A DNA stretch of 64,000 nucleotides from Streptomyces sp. NBC_01235 (GCF_035989285.1 NZ_CP108513.1:6634001-6698000); one strand, 5' to 3'; positions 33,512-44,124 are shown, counted from the stretch's first letter. Notes: generated by a model not told the origin, from the sequence alone. Numbers and translations: made by a program.

Positions 33512-34159
33512 TCAGGGCTGTGGCTGTGGCTGGGGCCGGCTCAGGGCCGCGGCCTTGGCGGCCCGGCGCGCGACGACCTCTTCCCGCCGGTCCGCCACCT
33601 GCCGCAGGGCCTCCCTCCGGCCCCTCTTCGAGAGCCTGTCCAGATAGACCTGGCCCTCGAGATGGTCGCTCTCGTGCTCCAGGCACCGCGCGAAGTACCC
33701 GCGCCCCTCGATGACCAGCGGACGCCCCTCCCGGTCGTACCCCCGCACCACGGCCCGGTCCGGCCGCGGTACGTCCATGAGGGCGCCCGGCACCGACAGG
33801 CACCCCTCGCCCTCGTCGAGCAGCCGCCGCCCGGCCGGGTCGAGCCGGTCCAGCACCGGATTGACAATGTGTCCGACATGTCGGTCACCCTCGTCGTCCC
33901 AGCAGTCGTAGACGAACAGCCGCAGACCGACGCCGACCTGGTTCGCCGCGAGGCCGGCCCCGTCGGCGACGTACATGGTGACGAACATGTCGTCGATGAG
34001 CGCGGCCAGATCGGGCCCGAACTCGGTGACATCCCGGCAGGACTTGTGCAGCACCTCTTCACCGACCTCGGTGACCCGCCGCACCGACCCACGCCGGGCC
34101 TCGGGCGCGAGCGGGGGATAGGAGGCGACGGGCTGCCCCTGTACGAACACACGTGGCAT
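33512..34159 (-). CDS. def: Peptide deformylase
   Basis: The 215-residue metalloenzyme has all three deformylase motifs: GAGLAANQVG, EGCLSVPG with the metal cysteine, and HESDHLEG with both metal histidines and the catalytic Glu. It removes the formyl group from nascent N-termini in the cytoplasm. ATG 34159 follows AAGGAGAG at a good distance. The C-terminus ends in a PQPQPQP tail encoded by a local repeat. Streptomyces usually carry several def genes. Confidence 0.93.
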   Translation of the reverse strand: MPRVFVQGQPVASYPPLAPEARRGSVRRVTEVGEEVLHKSCRDVTEFGPDLAALIDDMFVTMYVADGAGLAANQVGVGLRLFVYDCWDDEGDRHVGHIVNPVLDRLDPAGRRLLDEGEGCLSVPGALMDVPRPDRAVVRGYDREGRPLVIEGRGYFARCLEHESDHLEGQVYLDRLSKRGRREALRQVADRREEVVARRAAKAAALSRPQPQPQP

Positions 34160-34239
34160 GACGTTCTCTCCTTCAACTCGTGGACGGGTCGTGGAGTTCC
34201 ACGACCCGCCCGCCGAGCATGCCAGGAGAGCCGCAGACG

Positions 34240-34760
34240 CGTCCGCGTCGTGAGGAGAGCGGGCTCGCACGGCCGCGCGCGTGAGCGAAGGGGCCTGCGC
34301 GGCCGAGCACCGCACCACGGGAGAGCGGCTCGCGAGGCGAGCACGCCCGGGAGAAGGGCTCCGCGCGGCGCGAGCGCGTCGGGGGAGCGGCTCCGCGGGG
34401 CGAGCGCGTCAGAGGGAGGTGCCTGTGGCGCGAGTGCGCCAGGGGGAGGGGCCTGCGGGGCGAGCGCGCCAGGGGAGGTGCCTGTGGCGCGAGTGCGCCC
34501 GGGGAGGGGCCTGTGGTGCGAGTGCGCCAGGAGGGAGGGCCCGCATGCCGATCGCGCCGAGAGCGTGGCTTGAGCGGCCGCGTGGCGTCGGGGGAGGGCC
34601 TGCGCAGCCGTGCATGTCGGGGCGGCGCCCACGTGGCCGAGTGTGTCGCGAGAGGGCGAGTGGCGCGGTCGCGTCGGGAGAGAGGGCTTGCGGGCCGGCG
34701 TGTGCCGGGCGCGAGCCCGAAGGGCCGCTGCCCCCGAGCGGCTGCGGCCCTTGCGTGCGT
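34240..34760. repeat. Imperfect 28-30 bp tandem repeat array, about 15 units
   Basis: This part of the 630-base gap between the deformylase and NlpC genes is a degenerate minisatellite. Units begin near CGAGYGCGYC and continue with a GGGGGAGG-type block and GCCTGYGGSG, with period 28-30 bases; the clearest run is about 34380-34560. One frame reads as decapeptide-like GASAPGGGAC repeats, but no start codon or ribosome-binding site supports a gene, and the units drift in length and break the frame. Confidence 0.72.
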
Positions 34761-34789
34761 GAGGTGCCCTCAGGGGCACTGAAGAGGTG

Positions 34790-35596
34790 TCAGAGCACCC
34801 GCACCGCGCCGGTCGGCGGGTCGTACGACAGCGGCTTCTCGGCCACACCGGTGGACGGGTTCTGCGCGCCGACGAACATGCCGTCGCCGACATACACCGC
34901 CACGTGGTACGCGCTGCCCGCGCTGCCCCAGTAGAGGATGTCGCCCGGCTGAAGGTTGTCCAGCGACACCTGGGTGCCGGCGACCGACTGGTCCTGAGAG
35001 ACACGCGGCAGGTCGATGCCGACCTGCTTGAAGGCGGTCTGCATGAGGCCCGAGCAGTCCCACGAGTTGGGCCCCGTGCCCCCGGAGACGTAGGCGTCGC
35101 CGATCTGTGCCTTCACGAAGGCGATGACGGCGGCGGCCGAACCGGTCGCCGTGGACGTGCTGGTGCTGCTGTCGCTGGAGCTGCTGCTCGCCGTGGTGGA
35201 GAGCGTGGTCCGCTCGGCGTTGCGCGTGGCACGCTCGGCGGCGGCCTTGCGGGCGGCCTCGGCCTTCTTCGTCGCCTCGGCCTTGGCGTCGGCGAGGTCC
35301 TTCTTGGCCTCCTTGGCGGCTGCTGCGGCGGCCGCGTCACGCTCGGCCTGCAGCTGGTAGTTCGCCGCGGCCTGCTGTGTGGCCTGAGCGGACTGCGCGA
35401 CCTGGGCGGCCAGGTCGCCCGTGAGGACGGGCAGTTCGAGTGTCTGCGTCACCGGCTCGGCGGCGTTGGCCGAACCAGCCGCCGTGGCGACGGCCAGCGT
35501 GCCGAGGACACCACTGGCGACTCCGGCCCGCATCGCGATCGTCGACGCGCTGCGGCGGGGTTTCCGGTGGCTGCGTATGTGAGCGGTGTGGGACAT
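34790..35596 (-). CDS. Secreted NlpC/P60 peptidoglycan endopeptidase
   Basis: The 268-residue protein has a long signal peptide ending GSANA-AEP (about residue 45), an Ala/Lys/Glu-rich coiled-coil region (about 65-125), a Ser/Thr linker, and a C-terminal NlpC/P60 domain (about 155-268) with catalytic cysteine in WDCSGL and histidine in YHVAVYVG. It cuts stem peptides of peptidoglycan. ATG 35596 gives a well-formed signal peptide. It is divergent from the nuo operon, with a long shared upstream region. Related Streptomyces genes are muralytic. Confidence 0.92.
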   Translation of the reverse strand: MSHTAHIRSHRKPRRSASTIAMRAGVASGVLGTLAVATAAGSANAAEPVTQTLELPVLTGDLAAQVAQSAQATQQAAANYQLQAERDAAAAAAAKEAKKDLADAKAEATKKAEAARKAAAERATRNAERTTLSTTASSSSSDSSTSTSTATGSAAAVIAFVKAQIGDAYVSGGTGPNSWDCSGLMQTAFKQVGIDLPRVSQDQSVAGTQVSLDNLQPGDILYWGSAGSAYHVAVYVGDGMFVGAQNPSTGVAEKPLSYDPPTGAVRVL

Positions 35597-35728
35597 GAGT
35601 CCAACCGGTATCAGGGGCTCCTCCATACCTTCAAGAAACGTGTGCTGCGCCACAGTTGTTCAATCGACGTCCCAATTCCCCTGCCTCGGGTTCTTTATTG
35701 ACGCCGTAACGGACATTACGGACGCAGG

Positions 35729-36182
35729 TGATCAAGCCTGTGATCACGGGCTTTCGTCGTTACGCCCGGATTGCCCGGCACCTACCACCGGTTGGGACCG
35801 TTGGCCAAGCCCGCTTGTTAGGCGCCCCTCGCGGATGTGGCGGAGGTCACGGAACGGTCACCGCGGCGGCCGCGTCTCGCGCATGCGGTGGGGTCACCTC
35901 CGCTTGTGAACTCGTGCACGCGTCCACACCCCGTCCCCACCCTCCCCTTGACGTGTGAACGCGTCCCACTATCAGGACGCTGCGCCCATCACCAATTTGC
36001 ATGCAAGGGAAGCTTCTTGATATGGAGACGCCTCTCGTGGCCTGCGACGACGAGCGCAAATGTCACTTCTTGTGATCACTCTGACGCTTCGCGTACGAAG
36101 ATCACCGCTGATATGACTTCATGATCCTTCGTCAGGTGGTGGAGATCACAAAGCTTGTGTAATACCCCGTGTCGCAGATCAC
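35729..36182. promoter_or_regulatory. GATCAC motif cluster in the nlpC-nuoA intergenic region
   Basis: The 744-base gap between nlpC and nuoA carries repeated GATCA/GATCAC motifs. They include GTGATCAAGCCTGTGATCAC (35729-35748, two direct copies 12 bases apart) and GTGATCAC (36072-36079). Three copies of AGATCAC start at 36099, 36143 and 36176. The last three are 44 and 33 bases apart, multiples of 11, so they may lie on one face of the helix. Binding protein unknown; there is no coding region. Confidence 0.5.
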
Positions 36183-36195
36183 AGAGCGGCGGGCA

Positions 36196-36201
36196 TAGGA
36201 T
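36196..36201 (+). promoter_or_regulatory. Candidate -10 of the nuo promoter
   Basis: TAGGAT fits a vegetative -10 and would place transcription start near 36208, just before the Rex operator. No good -35 hexamer is seen 17-18 bases upstream, so activation by another factor is possible. Confidence 0.4.
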
Positions 36202-36216
36202 GCGAGGCAGTTGGGC

Positions 36217-36234
36217 TTGTGACCTGCTTCACAT
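36217..36234. promoter_or_regulatory. Rex operator upstream of nuoA
   Basis: TTGTGAC-CTGC-TTCACAT matches the Streptomyces Rex consensus TTGTGAA-N4-TTCACAA at 12 of 14 defined positions. Rex is the NAD+/NADH-sensing repressor known to control nuoA-N in S. coelicolor. The site lies about 107 bases before the nuoA start, just downstream of a TAGGAT -10-like hexamer, where it would block transcription when NADH is low relative to NAD+. Confidence 0.82.
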
Positions 36235-36340
36235 GTTCGCGATCTTCGCCGAGACGGGCGGGGTTCGTGGGGCCGGTGGGGCTGATGTGAGTCCGATGCC
36301 ATCGCCAGCAGTCAGTGCCGACTGAGAGGAGCGAGGAGCG

Positions 36341-36700
36341 GTGAACGCGTATGCGCCCATCCTCGTACTGGGAGCCCTCGGGGCAGGCTTTGCGATCTTC
36401 TCCGTGGTCATGGCCACGCTGATCGGGCCGAAGCGGTACAACCGCGCCAAGCTCGAGGCCTACGAGTGCGGTATCGAGCCGACCCCCACGCCGGCCGGCG
36501 GCGGGCGCTTCCCCATCAAGTACTACCTGACGGCGATGCTCTTCATCGTCTTCGACATCGAGATCGTCTTCCTCTACCCCTGGGCCGTCACCTTCGACGC
36601 CCTGGGTGTCTTCGGGCTCGTGGAGATGCTGCTCTTCGTGCTCACCGTCTTCGTCGCGTACGCGTACGTATGGCGGCGCGGCGGCCTGGAATGGGACTGA
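36341..36700 (+). CDS. nuoA: NADH-quinone oxidoreductase subunit A
   Basis: The 119-residue membrane subunit has three helices and the conserved [14 protein letters not shown] motif with the quinone-tunnel loop, then [26 protein letters not shown]. It joins the membrane arm to NuoD and NuoB. The GTG start follows GAGGAG. First gene of the 14-gene operon. Confidence 0.97.
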   Translation: MNAYAPILVLGALGAGFAIFSVVMATLIGPKRYNRAKLEAYECGIEPTPTPAGGGRFPIKYYLTAMLFIVFDIEIVFLYPWAVTFDALGVFGLVEMLLFVLTVFVAYAYVWRRGGLEWD

Positions 36701-36713
36701 GGGGCCTTTAGTC

Positions 36714-37268
36714 ATGGGACTCGAAGAAAAGCTGCCGAGTGGTTTCCTGCTGACCACCGTCGAGCAGGCCGCGGGCTGGGTGCGCAAGGCGTCCGTCTTC
36801 CCCGCCACGTTCGGCCTCGCCTGCTGTGCCATCGAGATGATGACCACCGGCGCGGGCCGCTATGACCTGGCGCGCTTCGGTATGGAGGTCTTCCGAGGTT
36901 CGCCCCGCCAGGCGGACCTGATGATCGTCGCCGGCCGGGTCAGCCAGAAGATGGCTCCGGTGCTCCGGCAGGTCTACGACCAGATGCCGAACCCGAAGTG
37001 GGTCATCTCCATGGGGGTGTGCGCCTCCTCCGGCGGCATGTTCAACAACTACGCGATCGTCCAGGGCGTCGATCACATCGTCCCCGTCGACATCTACCTC
37101 CCGGGCTGCCCGCCGCGCCCCGAGATGCTGATGGACGCGATCCTCAAGCTTCACCACAAGATCCAGAACTCCAAGCTGGGCGTGAACGCCGAGGAGGCGG
37201 CCCGCGAGGCGGAGGAAGCGGCGCTCAAGGCCCTGCCCACGATCGAGATGAAGGGGCTGCTGCGGTGA
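36714..37268 (+). CDS. nuoB: NADH-quinone oxidoreductase subunit B
   Basis: The 184-residue subunit carries the last iron-sulfur cluster (N2), with ligands in [16 protein letters not shown] and PGCPPRPE, next to the quinone site. A charged Ala/Glu-rich C-terminal stretch ([15 protein letters not shown]) extends past the core. ATG 36714 is 13 bases after nuoA. Confidence 0.97.
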   Translation: MGLEEKLPSGFLLTTVEQAAGWVRKASVFPATFGLACCAIEMMTTGAGRYDLARFGMEVFRGSPRQADLMIVAGRVSQKMAPVLRQVYDQMPNPKWVISMGVCASSGGMFNNYAIVQGVDHIVPVDIYLPGCPPRPEMLMDAILKLHHKIQNSKLGVNAEEAAREAEEAALKALPTIEMKGLLR

Positions 37269-38068
37269 GCGACGCGAACGGAACCCACGGCGCGAAGGGC
37301 TCCTCCAACGGGGGGAACGGGCCGAACAACGGGGTGAACGGTTCGAACGGGGTGAACCCCGAGAAGGATCTCTCCGCCTCCAACCTCCCCGGCCAGCGCG
37401 GCCAGGGCGGCGAGGAGGTCCGCGTCCAGCGCGGCATGTTCGGGGCCAACAACGGCGGCGACACCTCCGGCTACGGCGGCCTGGTCCGCTCCGTCCGGCT
37501 CCCGGGAGCGGCGAGCCGACCCTACGGCGGCTGGTTCGACGAGGTCGCCGACGAACTCGAGGGCGCGCTGGAGGAACAGGGACTCCTCCCCGACAACGCG
37601 ATCGAGAAGACGGTCGTCGACCGCGACGAGCTCACCTTCCACATCGAGCGTGAGCACCTGCCCCGCGTCGCCCGCACCCTGCGCGACGACCCCGCCCTGC
37701 GCTTCGAACTCTGTACCGGCGTCAGCGCCGTGCATTACCCGAACGACAAGGGCCGCGAGCTGCACGCCGTCTACCACCTGCGCTCGATCACCCACAACCG
37801 GCTGATCCGCCTGGAAGTCAGTGCCCCGGACGCCGACCCGCACATCCCGTCCCTGGTCTCCGTGTATCCGACCAACGACTGGCACGAGCGCGAGACCTAC
37901 GACTTCTTCGGGATCGTCTTCGACGGTCACCCGGCCCTGACGCGGATCATGATGCCGGACGACTGGCAGGGCCATCCGCAGCGCAAGGACTACCCCCTCG
38001 GCGGCATCCCCGTCGAGTACAAGGGCGCCCAGATCCCGGCTCCGGACCAGCGGAGGTCGTACTCGTGA
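37265..38068 (+). CDS. nuoC: NADH-quinone oxidoreductase subunit C with Gly/Asn-rich N-terminus
   Basis: The 267-residue protein contains the 30-kDa subunit domain (about 95-240) with the signature [21 protein letters not shown] and the following [16 protein letters not shown]. The first 45 residues are a Gly/Asn/Ser-rich low-complexity extension absent from E. coli NuoC. The GTG overlaps the nuoB stop as GTGA. Confidence 0.96.
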   Translation: MSDANGTHGAKGSSNGGNGPNNGVNGSNGVNPEKDLSASNLPGQRGQGGEEVRVQRGMFGANNGGDTSGYGGLVRSVRLPGAASRPYGGWFDEVADELEGALEEQGLLPDNAIEKTVVDRDELTFHIEREHLPRVARTLRDDPALRFELCTGVSAVHYPNDKGRELHAVYHLRSITHNRLIRLEVSAPDADPHIPSLVSVYPTNDWHERETYDFFGIVFDGHPALTRIMMPDDWQGHPQRKDYPLGGIPVEYKGAQIPAPDQRRSYS

Positions 38069-39405
38069 GCACGCAGCCAGCATCCGCGGCCTCGGCCGCT
38101 TCGGCGCGCGAGACCACCGAAGGCACCGTATATACGGTCACCGGTGGCGACTGGGACGAGGTCGTCCAGTCCGCGGCCCGCGCCGACGACGAGCGCATCG
38201 TCGTCAACATGGGTCCGCAGCACCCGTCCACCCACGGGGTGCTCCGCCTCATCCTGGAGATCGATGGCGAGACGGTCACCGAGGCCCGCTGCGGCATCGG
38301 CTACCTCCACACCGGCATCGAGAAGAACCTCGAGTACCGCACGTGGACGCAGGGCACCACGTTCGTGACGCGCATGGACTACCTGACGTCCTTCTTCAAC
38401 GAGACCGCCTACTGTCTCGCCGTCGAGAAGCTCCTCGGCATCGAGGACCAGATCACCGAGCGAGCCAAGATCATCCGGGTGCTCCTGATGGAGCTGAACC
38501 GGATGTCCTCCCACCTGGTGTGCATCGCCACCGGTGGCATGGAGCTCGGCGCCACCACGATCATGATCTACGGATTCCGTGATCGTGAAATGATTCTCGA
38601 CATCTACGAGCTCATCACGGGCCTGCGGATGAACCACGCGTTCATCCGCCCCGGCGGACTCGCCCAGGACCTGCCGCCCGGCGCGGTGGACCAGATCCGC
38701 GAGTTCGTGAAGAAGATGAAGAAGAACCTCCCCGAGTACGACAAGCTCGCCACCGGGAACCCCATCTTCAAGGCCCGTATGCAGGACGTCGGCTATCTCG
38801 ACCTGGCCGGCTGCATGGCCCTCGGTGCCACCGGGCCGATCCTGCGCTCCACCGGCCTCCCGCACGACCTGCGCAAGGCGCAGCCGTACTGCGACTACGA
38901 GACGTACGACTTCGACGTCCCGACCGCCGACTCCTGCGACTCCTACGGCCGCTTCCTGATCCGCCTGGAGGAGATGCGCCAGTCGCTCAGGATCGTCGAG
39001 CAGTGCCTGGACCGGCTCCAGCCCGGCCCGGTCATGGTCGCCGACCGGAAGATCGCCTGGCCCGCCCAGCTCGCCCTGGGCCCCGACGGTCTCGGCAACT
39101 CCCTCGACCACATCAAGAAGATCATGGGCACCTCCATGGAGGCCCTGATCCACCACTTCAAGCTGGTCACCGAGGGTTTCCGCGTGCCGCCGGGACAGGC
39201 GTACGCGGCCGTCGAGTCACCCAAGGGAGAACTCGGGGTGCACGCCGTTTCCGACGGAGGCACCCGCCCCTACCGGGTCCACTTCCGGGACCCGTCCTTC
39301 ACCAACCTGCAGGCCATGGCGGCGATGTGCGAGGGCGGCCAGGTCGCCGACGTCATCGTCGCCGTCGCGTCCATCGACCCCGTGATGGGAGGCGTCGACC
39401 GATGA
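38065..39405 (+). CDS. nuoD: NADH-quinone oxidoreductase subunit D
   Basis: The 446-residue 49-kDa subunit shows [15 protein letters not shown] (quinone-pocket His), [11 protein letters not shown], and the C-terminal DPVMGGVDR. It forms the quinone chamber with NuoB. The N-terminus is Ala/Ser-rich for about 40 residues. GTGA overlap with nuoC. Confidence 0.97.
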   Translation: MSTQPASAASAASARETTEGTVYTVTGGDWDEVVQSAARADDERIVVNMGPQHPSTHGVLRLILEIDGETVTEARCGIGYLHTGIEKNLEYRTWTQGTTFVTRMDYLTSFFNETAYCLAVEKLLGIEDQITERAKIIRVLLMELNRMSSHLVCIATGGMELGATTIMIYGFRDREMILDIYELITGLRMNHAFIRPGGLAQDLPPGAVDQIREFVKKMKKNLPEYDKLATGNPIFKARMQDVGYLDLAGCMALGATGPILRSTGLPHDLRKAQPYCDYETYDFDVPTADSCDSYGRFLIRLEEMRQSLRIVEQCLDRLQPGPVMVADRKIAWPAQLALGPDGLGNSLDHIKKIMGTSMEALIHHFKLVTEGFRVPPGQAYAAVESPKGELGVHAVSDGGTRPYRVHFRDPSFTNLQAMAAMCEGGQVADVIVAVASIDPVMGGVDR

Positions 39406-40274
39406 CCACCTCTTCTTCCGAGCGGGGCGTCAGCCTGGGCATGCCCGAACTGCCCGCACCCGCCTACCCGGACGACGTCCGAGCCCGGCTGGAGGCGGAC
39501 GCGCGCGAGATCATCGCCCGCTATCCCGACTCCCGGTCCGCGCTCCTGCCGTTGCTGCACCTCGTGCAGGCGGAGGAGGGCCATGTCACGCGTACCGGGA
39601 TGCGGTTCTGCGCGGACGTGCTGGACCTGACCACGGCCGAGGTCACCGCGGTCGCCACCTTCTACACCATGTACCGGCGCCGCCCCAGCGGTGACTACCA
39701 GGTGGGCGTCTGCACCAACACGCTGTGTGCGGTGATGGGCGGCGACGCGATCTTCGAGGAGCTCCAGGAGTACCTGGGTGTCGGCAACGGTGAGACCACC
39801 GACGACGGAAAGATCACTCTGGAGCACATCGAGTGCAACGCGGCCTGCGACTTCGCGCCGGTCGTGATGGTCAACTGGGAGTTCTTCGACAACCAGACCG
39901 TGCAGAGCGCCAGGCGCCTGGTGGACGACCTGCGGGTCGGACGCACGGTCTCGCCGACGCGCGGTGCGCCGCTGTGCACCTTCAAGGAGACCGCCCGGAT
40001 CCTGGCCGGCTTCCCCGACGAGCGGGATGGGGCCGTCGAGGCCGGCGGCAGTGCGGGACCGGCATCGCTGGTGGGTCTTCGCCTGGCAAAGGGAGAGACC
40101 GCACCCGCGCGCGTGGTCCACCCGCGGGACGGCGGGCCGCACGACGAGCCGCAGGACCGGGCGGTGCACGAGCCGTCGCCCACCGAGCACCTGAGTTCGC
40201 ATGACGCGCCGCAGGACACGTCGGCCTCCGACCCAGCTCACCCGGCAGGGCCTACCGCCGAGGAGGGGGAGTGA
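39402..40274 (+). CDS. nuoE: NADH-quinone oxidoreductase subunit E with C-terminal extension
   Basis: The 290-residue protein has the thioredoxin-like [2Fe-2S] domain with ligands in VCTNTLCAV and [10 protein letters not shown] (N1a). About 85 residues past the core (from EAGGSAGP to the end) form a Pro/Glu/Asp-rich disordered tail not found in E. coli NuoE (166 residues). ATGA overlap with nuoD. Confidence 0.95.
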   Translation: MTTSSSERGVSLGMPELPAPAYPDDVRARLEADAREIIARYPDSRSALLPLLHLVQAEEGHVTRTGMRFCADVLDLTTAEVTAVATFYTMYRRRPSGDYQVGVCTNTLCAVMGGDAIFEELQEYLGVGNGETTDDGKITLEHIECNAACDFAPVVMVNWEFFDNQTVQSARRLVDDLRVGRTVSPTRGAPLCTFKETARILAGFPDERDGAVEAGGSAGPASLVGLRLAKGETAPARVVHPRDGGPHDEPQDRAVHEPSPTEHLSSHDAPQDTSASDPAHPAGPTAEEGE

Positions 40275-41623
40275 TGACCTTGGCACCCGAACTGAAAGGC
40301 AGCAGCCCGGAGAAGCTGCTCGCACCCGTGCTGTCGGCCTTCTGGGACGAGGACAGGTCCTGGAGTCTGGACGTCTACCGAAGGCACGAAGGGTACGAGG
40401 GTCTCCGCAAGGCGCTGGCCATGTCGCCGGACGACCTGATCGCGTACGTCAAGGACTCCGGTCTGCGAGGGCGAGGCGGCGCGGGATTTCCGACGGGAAT
40501 GAAATGGCAGTTCATTCCCCAGGGGGATGGAAAGCCGCACTATCTAGTTGTCAACGCCGACGAATCGGAGCCCGGGACCTGCAAGGACATCCCGCTCCTC
40601 TTCGCGAACCCGCATAGCCTCATCGAGGGCATTGTGATCGCGTGTTATGCCATCAGGTCGTCTCATGCCTTCATCTATCTGCGTGGTGAAGTCGTTCCTG
40701 TGCTGCGGCGGTTGCACGAGGCCGTGCGCGAGGCCTACGCGGCGGGTTACCTCGGCGAGAACATCCTGGGCAGCGGACTCGACCTCGAACTCACCGTGCA
40801 CGCCGGCGCCGGCGCGTACATCTGCGGTGAGGAGACCGCGCTGCTCGACTCGCTCGAAGGCCGCCGTGGTCAACCGCGGCTTCGTCCCCCCTTTCCTGCG
40901 GTCGCGGGCCTCTATGCGTGCCCGACTGTGGTGAATAACGTCGAGTCGATCGCGTCGGTTCCCGCCATCCTGCAAAAAGGCAAGGAATGGTTCAGGTCGA
41001 TGGGAAGCGAGAAGTCCCCCGGCTTCACGCTCTACTCGCTCAGCGGCCATGTCGCCAGCCCCGGCCAGTACGAGGCCCCGCTCGGCATCACCCTCCGCCA
41101 ACTCCTCGAGATGAGCGGCGGCATGCGACCCGGGCACCGGCTCAAGTTCTGGACGCCGGGCGGCTCCTCGACGCCGATGTTCACCGACGAGCACCTCGAC
41201 GTCCCTCTTGATTACGAAGGAGTGGGTGCCGCGGGTTCCATGCTCGGCACGAAAGCTCTGCAGTGCTTCGACGAGACGACCTGCGTCGTGCGTGCCGTCA
41301 CCCGCTGGACCGAGTTCTACGCCCACGAGTCCTGCGGCAAGTGCACCCCGTGCCGCGAAGGCACGTACTGGCTCGTGCAGTTGCTGCGGGACATCGAGGC
41401 CGGCAAGGGCGCCCTCTCCGATCTCGACAAGCTCAACGACATTGCCGACAACATCAACGGCAAGTCCTTCTGCGCCCTCGGCGACGGTGCCGCCTCGCCG
41501 ATCTTCTCCTCGCTCAAGTACTTCCGCGAGGAGTACGAGCAGCACATCACGGGCCGCGGCTGCCCCTTCGACCCCGCCAAGTCGACGGCCTGGGCGGACA
41601 AGCACACGGAGGTGAACGCATGA
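40274..41623 (+). CDS. nuoF: NADH-quinone oxidoreductase subunit F
   Basis: The 449-residue subunit binds FMN and [17 protein letters not shown], the glycine-rich [16 protein letters not shown], and the 4Fe-4S site [18 protein letters not shown] 40274 is 7 bases from AGGAGG; GTG 40271 is an alternative. Several stretches (about 40480-40720, 40900-40950, 41195-41225) use A/T-ending codons, including CTA, unlike the surrounding genes. Confidence 0.97.
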   Translation: MTLAPELKGSSPEKLLAPVLSAFWDEDRSWSLDVYRRHEGYEGLRKALAMSPDDLIAYVKDSGLRGRGGAGFPTGMKWQFIPQGDGKPHYLVVNADESEPGTCKDIPLLFANPHSLIEGIVIACYAIRSSHAFIYLRGEVVPVLRRLHEAVREAYAAGYLGENILGSGLDLELTVHAGAGAYICGEETALLDSLEGRRGQPRLRPPFPAVAGLYACPTVVNNVESIASVPAILQKGKEWFRSMGSEKSPGFTLYSLSGHVASPGQYEAPLGITLRQLLEMSGGMRPGHRLKFWTPGGSSTPMFTDEHLDVPLDYEGVGAAGSMLGTKALQCFDETTCVVRAVTRWTEFYAHESCGKCTPCREGTYWLVQLLRDIEAGKGALSDLDKLNDIADNINGKSFCALGDGAASPIFSSLKYFREEYEQHITGRGCPFDPAKSTAWADKHTEVNA

Positions 41624-44124
41624 CGGTGACCACCAGCGCTCCCTCCGGAGGCGGCGAGGCGGCGGTCCCGCCGGAAGATCTCGTGACGCTGACGATCGAC
41701 GGCGCCGAGATCAGCGTGCCCAAGGGCACCCTGGTCATCCGGGCCGCCGAGCAGCTCGGCATCGAGATCCCCCGCTTCTGCGACCATCCCCTCCTCGACC
41801 CGGTCGGCGCCTGCCGCCAGTGCATCGTCGAGGTCGAGGGCCAGCGCAAGCCCATGGCGTCCTGCACGATCACGTGCACGGACGGCATGGTCGTGAAGAC
41901 CCACCTCACCTCGCCCGTCGCCGAGAAGGCGCAGCACGGCGTGATGGAACTGCTCCTCATCAACCACCCGCTGGACTGCCCGGTCTGTGACAAGGGCGGC
42001 GAGTGCCCCCTGCAGAACCAGGCCATGTCGCACGGCCAGGCGGAGTCCCGCTTCGAGGGCCGGAAACGGACGTACGAGAAGCCCGTCCCGATCTCCACGC
42101 AGGTGCTTCTCGACCGTGAGCGGTGCGTGCTGTGCGCGCGCTGCACCCGGTTCTCCAACCAGGTGGCGGGCGACCCGATGATCGAGCTGATCGAGCGGGG
42201 CGCGCTCCAGCAGGTGGGGACGGGTGAGGGCGACCCCTTCGAGTCGTACTTCTCCGGCAACACCATCCAGATCTGCCCCGTGGGCGCGCTGACCTCGGCG
42301 GCGTACCGATTCCGCTCCCGGCCCTTCGACCTGGTCTCCTCGCCGTCGGTCTGCGAGCACTGCTCCGGCGGCTGTGCCACGCGCACCGACCACCGACGCG
42401 GCAAGGTCATGCGGCGCCTGGCCGCCAACGACCCCGAGGTCAACGAGGAGTGGATCTGCGACAAGGGGCGGTTCGCGTTCCGGTACGGGCAACAGCGGGA
42501 CCGGCTCGAAACGCCTCTGGTGCGCAATGCCGAGGGGGACCTCGTACCGGCTTCCTGGCCGGAGGCGTTGCAGATCGCGGCTCAGGGACTGCTGGCATCG
42601 CGCGGCAGGACGGGTGTCCTGGCCGGTGGCCGACTCACCATCGAGGACGCCTACGCGTACAGCAAGTTCGCGCGCGTGGCGCTCGACACCAACGACGTCG
42701 ACTTCCGCGCGCGTGTGCACAGCAGCGAGGAGGCAGACTTCCTGGCCGCCCGCGTCGCCGGACGCGGCCATGACCTCGACGGCACAGGCGTCACGTACAC
42801 CTCCCTGGAGAAGGCGCCCGCCGTCCTGCTGGTCGGGTTCGAGTCGGAGGAGGAGGCGCCCGGCGTCTTCCTGCGGCTGCGCAAGGCTTGGCGCAAGCAC
42901 GGGCAGCGGGTGTTCTCGCTGGCCACGCACGCCACGCGGGGTCTGCAGAAGGCGGGCGGCACGCTGCTGGCGGCCGCTCCGGGCACCGAGACGGAGTGGC
43001 TGGACGCGCTGGCGAGTGGTGTCGGCCTGGAGGGCGCCGGCGCCAAGGCCGCCGAGGCCCTGCGGGCCGACGGCGCGGTGATCGTCGTCGGGGAGCGGCT
43101 GGCCACTGTGGCCGGCGGTCTCACCGCCGCCGTGCGGGCCTCCTCTGCGACCGGCGCCCGACTGGCGTGGATTCCGCGCCGGGCGGGGGAGCGGGGCGCG
43201 ATCGAGGCGGGTGCGCTGCCATCGCTGCTGCCGGGCGGTCGTCCGGCCACCGACCCGCGCGCGCGTGAGGAGGTCGCCGCGGCCTGGGGCCTAGCCGAAC
43301 TCCCGCACCGCTACGGCCGGGACACCGGGCAGATCGTCGAGGCCGCCGCGTCCGGCGAACTTCAGGCGCTGCTCGTCGCGGGCGTCGAGGTCTCGGACCT
43401 GCCCGACCCGGCACGCGCGCGTGAGGCACTTGGCGAGGCCGGCTTCGTGGTGTCGCTGGAGCTGCGGCCCGGCGAGGTCACCGAGCGCGCCGACGTCGTC
43501 CTCCCGGTGGCGGCGGTCGCGGAGAAGGCGGGCGCCTTCCTCAACTGGGAGGGCCGGGTCCGCTTCTTCGAGGCGGCACTGAAGCCCGACCAGATGACCC
43601 GCCGCTCGGCGCCCGCCGACGCGCGCGTGCTGCAGATGCTCGCCGACGCCATGGACGTCCACCTCGGCCTTCCGGACCTGCGTACCACGCGCGCGGAGCT
43701 CGACCGGCTCGGCGCCTGGGACGGCCCCCGGGCCACCGAACCCCTGGAAACCGCAGCTCAGTTGCCGCGGCCCGCCGCGGGGGAGGCCGTCCTTGCCGGG
43801 CACCGTCTGCTGCTCGACCAGGGTGTCCTCCAGCAGGGCGACGAGGCGCTCGCCGGGACCCGGCACGCCGCACGCGCGCGTGTGTCGCCCGCCACGGCCG
43901 CCGAGGCGGGCGTCAAGGACGGCGACGTGCTCGCCGTGACCGGACCCGCCGGAGTGGTCGAACTCCCGCTGCAGATCACCGAGATGCCCGACCGGGTGGT
44001 CTGGCTCCCGCTGAACTCCGTCGGCCGGGGCGTCGCCTCCGACGCCGGGGCCACGCCCGGCTCCCTCGTCCGTATCGGCCCGGCGACGCTCGCCGCCGAC
44101 GCCCCCAAGGAGGTGGAGGCATGA
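41620..44124 (+). CDS. nuoG: NADH-quinone oxidoreductase subunit G
   Basis: The 834-residue protein has an N-terminal [2Fe-2S] ferredoxin domain ([15 protein letters not shown]), a His-Cys 4Fe-4S site ([18 protein letters not shown]), the [19 protein letters not shown] cluster, the [14 protein letters not shown] cluster, and a long molybdopterin-oxidoreductase-like C-terminal region. Electrons pass through it toward NuoI. ATGA overlap with nuoF. Confidence 0.96.
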   Translation: MTVTTSAPSGGGEAAVPPEDLVTLTIDGAEISVPKGTLVIRAAEQLGIEIPRFCDHPLLDPVGACRQCIVEVEGQRKPMASCTITCTDGMVVKTHLTSPVAEKAQHGVMELLLINHPLDCPVCDKGGECPLQNQAMSHGQAESRFEGRKRTYEKPVPISTQVLLDRERCVLCARCTRFSNQVAGDPMIELIERGALQQVGTGEGDPFESYFSGNTIQICPVGALTSAAYRFRSRPFDLVSSPSVCEHCSGGCATRTDHRRGKVMRRLAANDPEVNEEWICDKGRFAFRYGQQRDRLETPLVRNAEGDLVPASWPEALQIAAQGLLASRGRTGVLAGGRLTIEDAYAYSKFARVALDTNDVDFRARVHSSEEADFLAARVAGRGHDLDGTGVTYTSLEKAPAVLLVGFESEEEAPGVFLRLRKAWRKHGQRVFSLATHATRGLQKAGGTLLAAAPGTETEWLDALASGVGLEGAGAKAAEALRADGAVIVVGERLATVAGGLTAAVRASSATGARLAWIPRRAGERGAIEAGALPSLLPGGRPATDPRAREEVAAAWGLAELPHRYGRDTGQIVEAAASGELQALLVAGVEVSDLPDPARAREALGEAGFVVSLELRPGEVTERADVVLPVAAVAEKAGAFLNWEGRVRFFEAALKPDQMTRRSAPADARVLQMLADAMDVHLGLPDLRTTRAELDRLGAWDGPRATEPLETAAQLPRPAAGEAVLAGHRLLLDQGVLQQGDEALAGTRHAARARVSPATAAEAGVKDGDVLAVTGPAGVVELPLQITEMPDRVVWLPLNSVGRGVASDAGATPGSLVRIGPATLAADAPKEVEA

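Noticed and set aside
34281..34934. A 217-codon plus-strand ORF across the minisatellite
   Set aside because: No ribosome-binding site, changing repeat lengths and a run into the antisense of nlpC; best explained as repeat DNA.
35597..36180. A c-di-AMP (ydaO) riboswitch ahead of the NlpC/P60 gene, as reported for other Streptomyces muralytic genes
   Set aside because: I read the minus strand through this leader and did not find the conserved AGCUAACCUCG-type core. A covariance-model search would decide.
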